Assembly: GCA_021234535.1 (NCBI GenBank)
Contig: CM037848.1
Span: 16,137,444 to 16,201,443 of the forward strand
Length of the DNA stretch: 64,000 nucleotides
Reading direction: 5' to 3'
DNA from: Stichopus chloronotus
Taxonomy: Eukaryota > Echinodermata > Holothuroidea > Aspidochirotida > Stichopodidae
The notes beneath the pieces are model-generated. The model did no database searches. It was not told the DNA's origin and was given only the letters and a program-made list of their open reading frames with translations. Positions within the stretch are counted from its first letter, which is position 1. The number at the start of each line of letters is the position of its first letter. Below are positions 62,595-64,000 of this stretch, one piece after another. The position numbers were made by a program, and so were the translations under genes.

Positions 62595-64000
62595 TTTGTG
62601 TACGTATGTGTGTTTAGCAATTGGGAAGAATTAACCTATGCCAAATGAGTTGGAGATTGTACCCTCTAATGCTTTGATCTCACAGTACTTCTCACTTATT
62701 ACTCTAAGGCCACATCATTGGGTAGTTTAACTTATCTATCTCAATTATTAGTCGAACCAGTGGCGAACTTTGAGGGGGGGGGGAGGAGGGCAGTCGCTCC
62801 AGCTCTCTTTCCTGCACTGTCCAGGAGACGGAAAATGATAATAGACGAAAAAAGAAATAGGACAAAGAATGGGAAAATGGAATGAGGAGGAAAGAACACT
62901 TGTGACTTTATATGTTAATCGTATAGATGAAGAAACTTTTGTCGCAAGAAAATGACACCGCTGCAGGCACGGCGTCAACTGAGAGCCTTGCCGAGTTCCC
63001 ACATGGGATGAACAAACTCTCAGTCAAGGCCCAGGATTCTGAAGGGACGCACGTTTAGTCACTCGACCCATTGCAGATAACGTCACTGAGTCTATAGTTG
63101 TAGATCTTAATGATTAAACGACTATATCGAGTAAATCTCAATGATTGCTTCCTAACGGAAGTAAAGCAAGGAATCTTTGTGATTTGGTGTATGTGAGGTT
63201 GTGTGTGTGTGTATGTAACGACAGTCTCGTTAGCTCTTATGTTTTTGTAGGAAAACTCAACAACGATGGGCGAAAGTTCCTGTGAGTAGGATATAGATCT
63301 CCGCTGATTTTTTTTTTTTTTGGGGGGGTGAAAGGTTATCATCACTAGCAGACAGAATCTAGATAAACTTTGTTCGCAGTAGGCCTATATCAGGAACAAC
63401 AAGTTACACGAACTTGGAATTCGAAGTGTATGTACTACTTATGAATAAATAAAATGGTGAGGGTTTCCTTGGAGGTCATATTCGGTCATCAGAGGTCATA
63501 ATATGACAAGCAATTGGCAATTGTGAATAATCGTCAACGCTTTAGCCTTTGACCTCTTTTGGTCTAGGAGATTTGTGTGTGTGGAAGGGGGGGGGCGGGC
63601 AGGAAAGGTGTTTGAGGTCTCCAGCCAAGTCCAATGATGTTTGCAATGTTGTAGGAAAGAACTTTTTTGATATACAGCCTTGTGAATCAGTTTGTTTTTT
63701 CATGATAAGTGGCCTGACTGCATTGATTTGGTGTGGAATTCCTGTAAGTTGCTTTTCGTTTCGTTTTCCTGTAAGTTGCTTTGCTGTCCCCAAGGGACAG
63801 AAGTCCAACTACAGTCGGAGGTCTAAGATCTATTTCATATCAAATGAAAGGTATCGTATCTTACTAAAGGGTGCCCAAAGATAAATATTTTATTACAAGT
63901 CATGTAGGTTGTCATGTGAAGTAGCGTGTAGGCTATCACTTATTCCTGGAGAATTCCCGTACTATCTTTGTGAAGGTTGGAGCCTCTTGCAAAGCCACAA

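Overview
This is AT-rich animal nuclear DNA. Exons are short and phased, introns run to kilobases with GT-AG borders, intergenic stretches are long, and there are many minisatellites and dispersed repeats. No operons, Shine-Dalgarno sites or CRISPR arrays are visible. A BEL/Pao-type retroelement scrap, a single-exon rhodopsin-class GPCR and the repeat types suggest a marine invertebrate, perhaps an echinoderm. The species cannot be fixed from sequence alone.

Layout. 1-3600: a dispersed 145-bp-unit repeat rich in AGGTCA half-sites, with a broken BEL/Pao gag piece. 3720-17052 (+): four phase-consistent exons of an unrecognised low-complexity, serine/lysine-rich protein. Its last intron (8.8 kb) holds a GPCR gene on the opposite strand (13521-14570, -) and one arm of a large imperfect inverted repeat. 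17053 to about 21.5 kb: probable long 3' UTR. 21.5-34.9 kb: gene-poor, with several repeat families, the second arm of the inverted repeat and a candidate ETS/NRF1-type promoter patch near 26.5 kb. 34971-35048 (-): a probable terminal exon of an antisense gene. 35367-53329 (+): MALSU1, the mitochondrial ribosome-silencing factor (RsfS family), in four exons with an intron 2 of 12.7 kb. That intron carries a foldback element, several minisatellites and a 213-bp inverted-repeat transposon. 53.7-64 kb: no convincing gene; minisatellites, dispersed repeats, a CRE doublet and a G-quadruplex-type tract.

The best-supported gene is MALSU1. Its RsfS domain is complete across exons 2-4 and all junction phases agree. 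The most interesting non-genic signals are: (1) a repeat family whose unit carries four AGGTCA half-sites spaced as DR1-DR4-DR4; (2) two copies of a short transposon with CAGG...CCTG-type ends and 6-bp target duplications, one of them inserted inside a minisatellite; (3) imperfect inverted arms of about 2 kb lying 19 kb apart and bracketing the GPCR; (4) a hidden antisense terminal exon just upstream of the MALSU1 start codon. All similarity calls come from reading the sequence; no searches were run.
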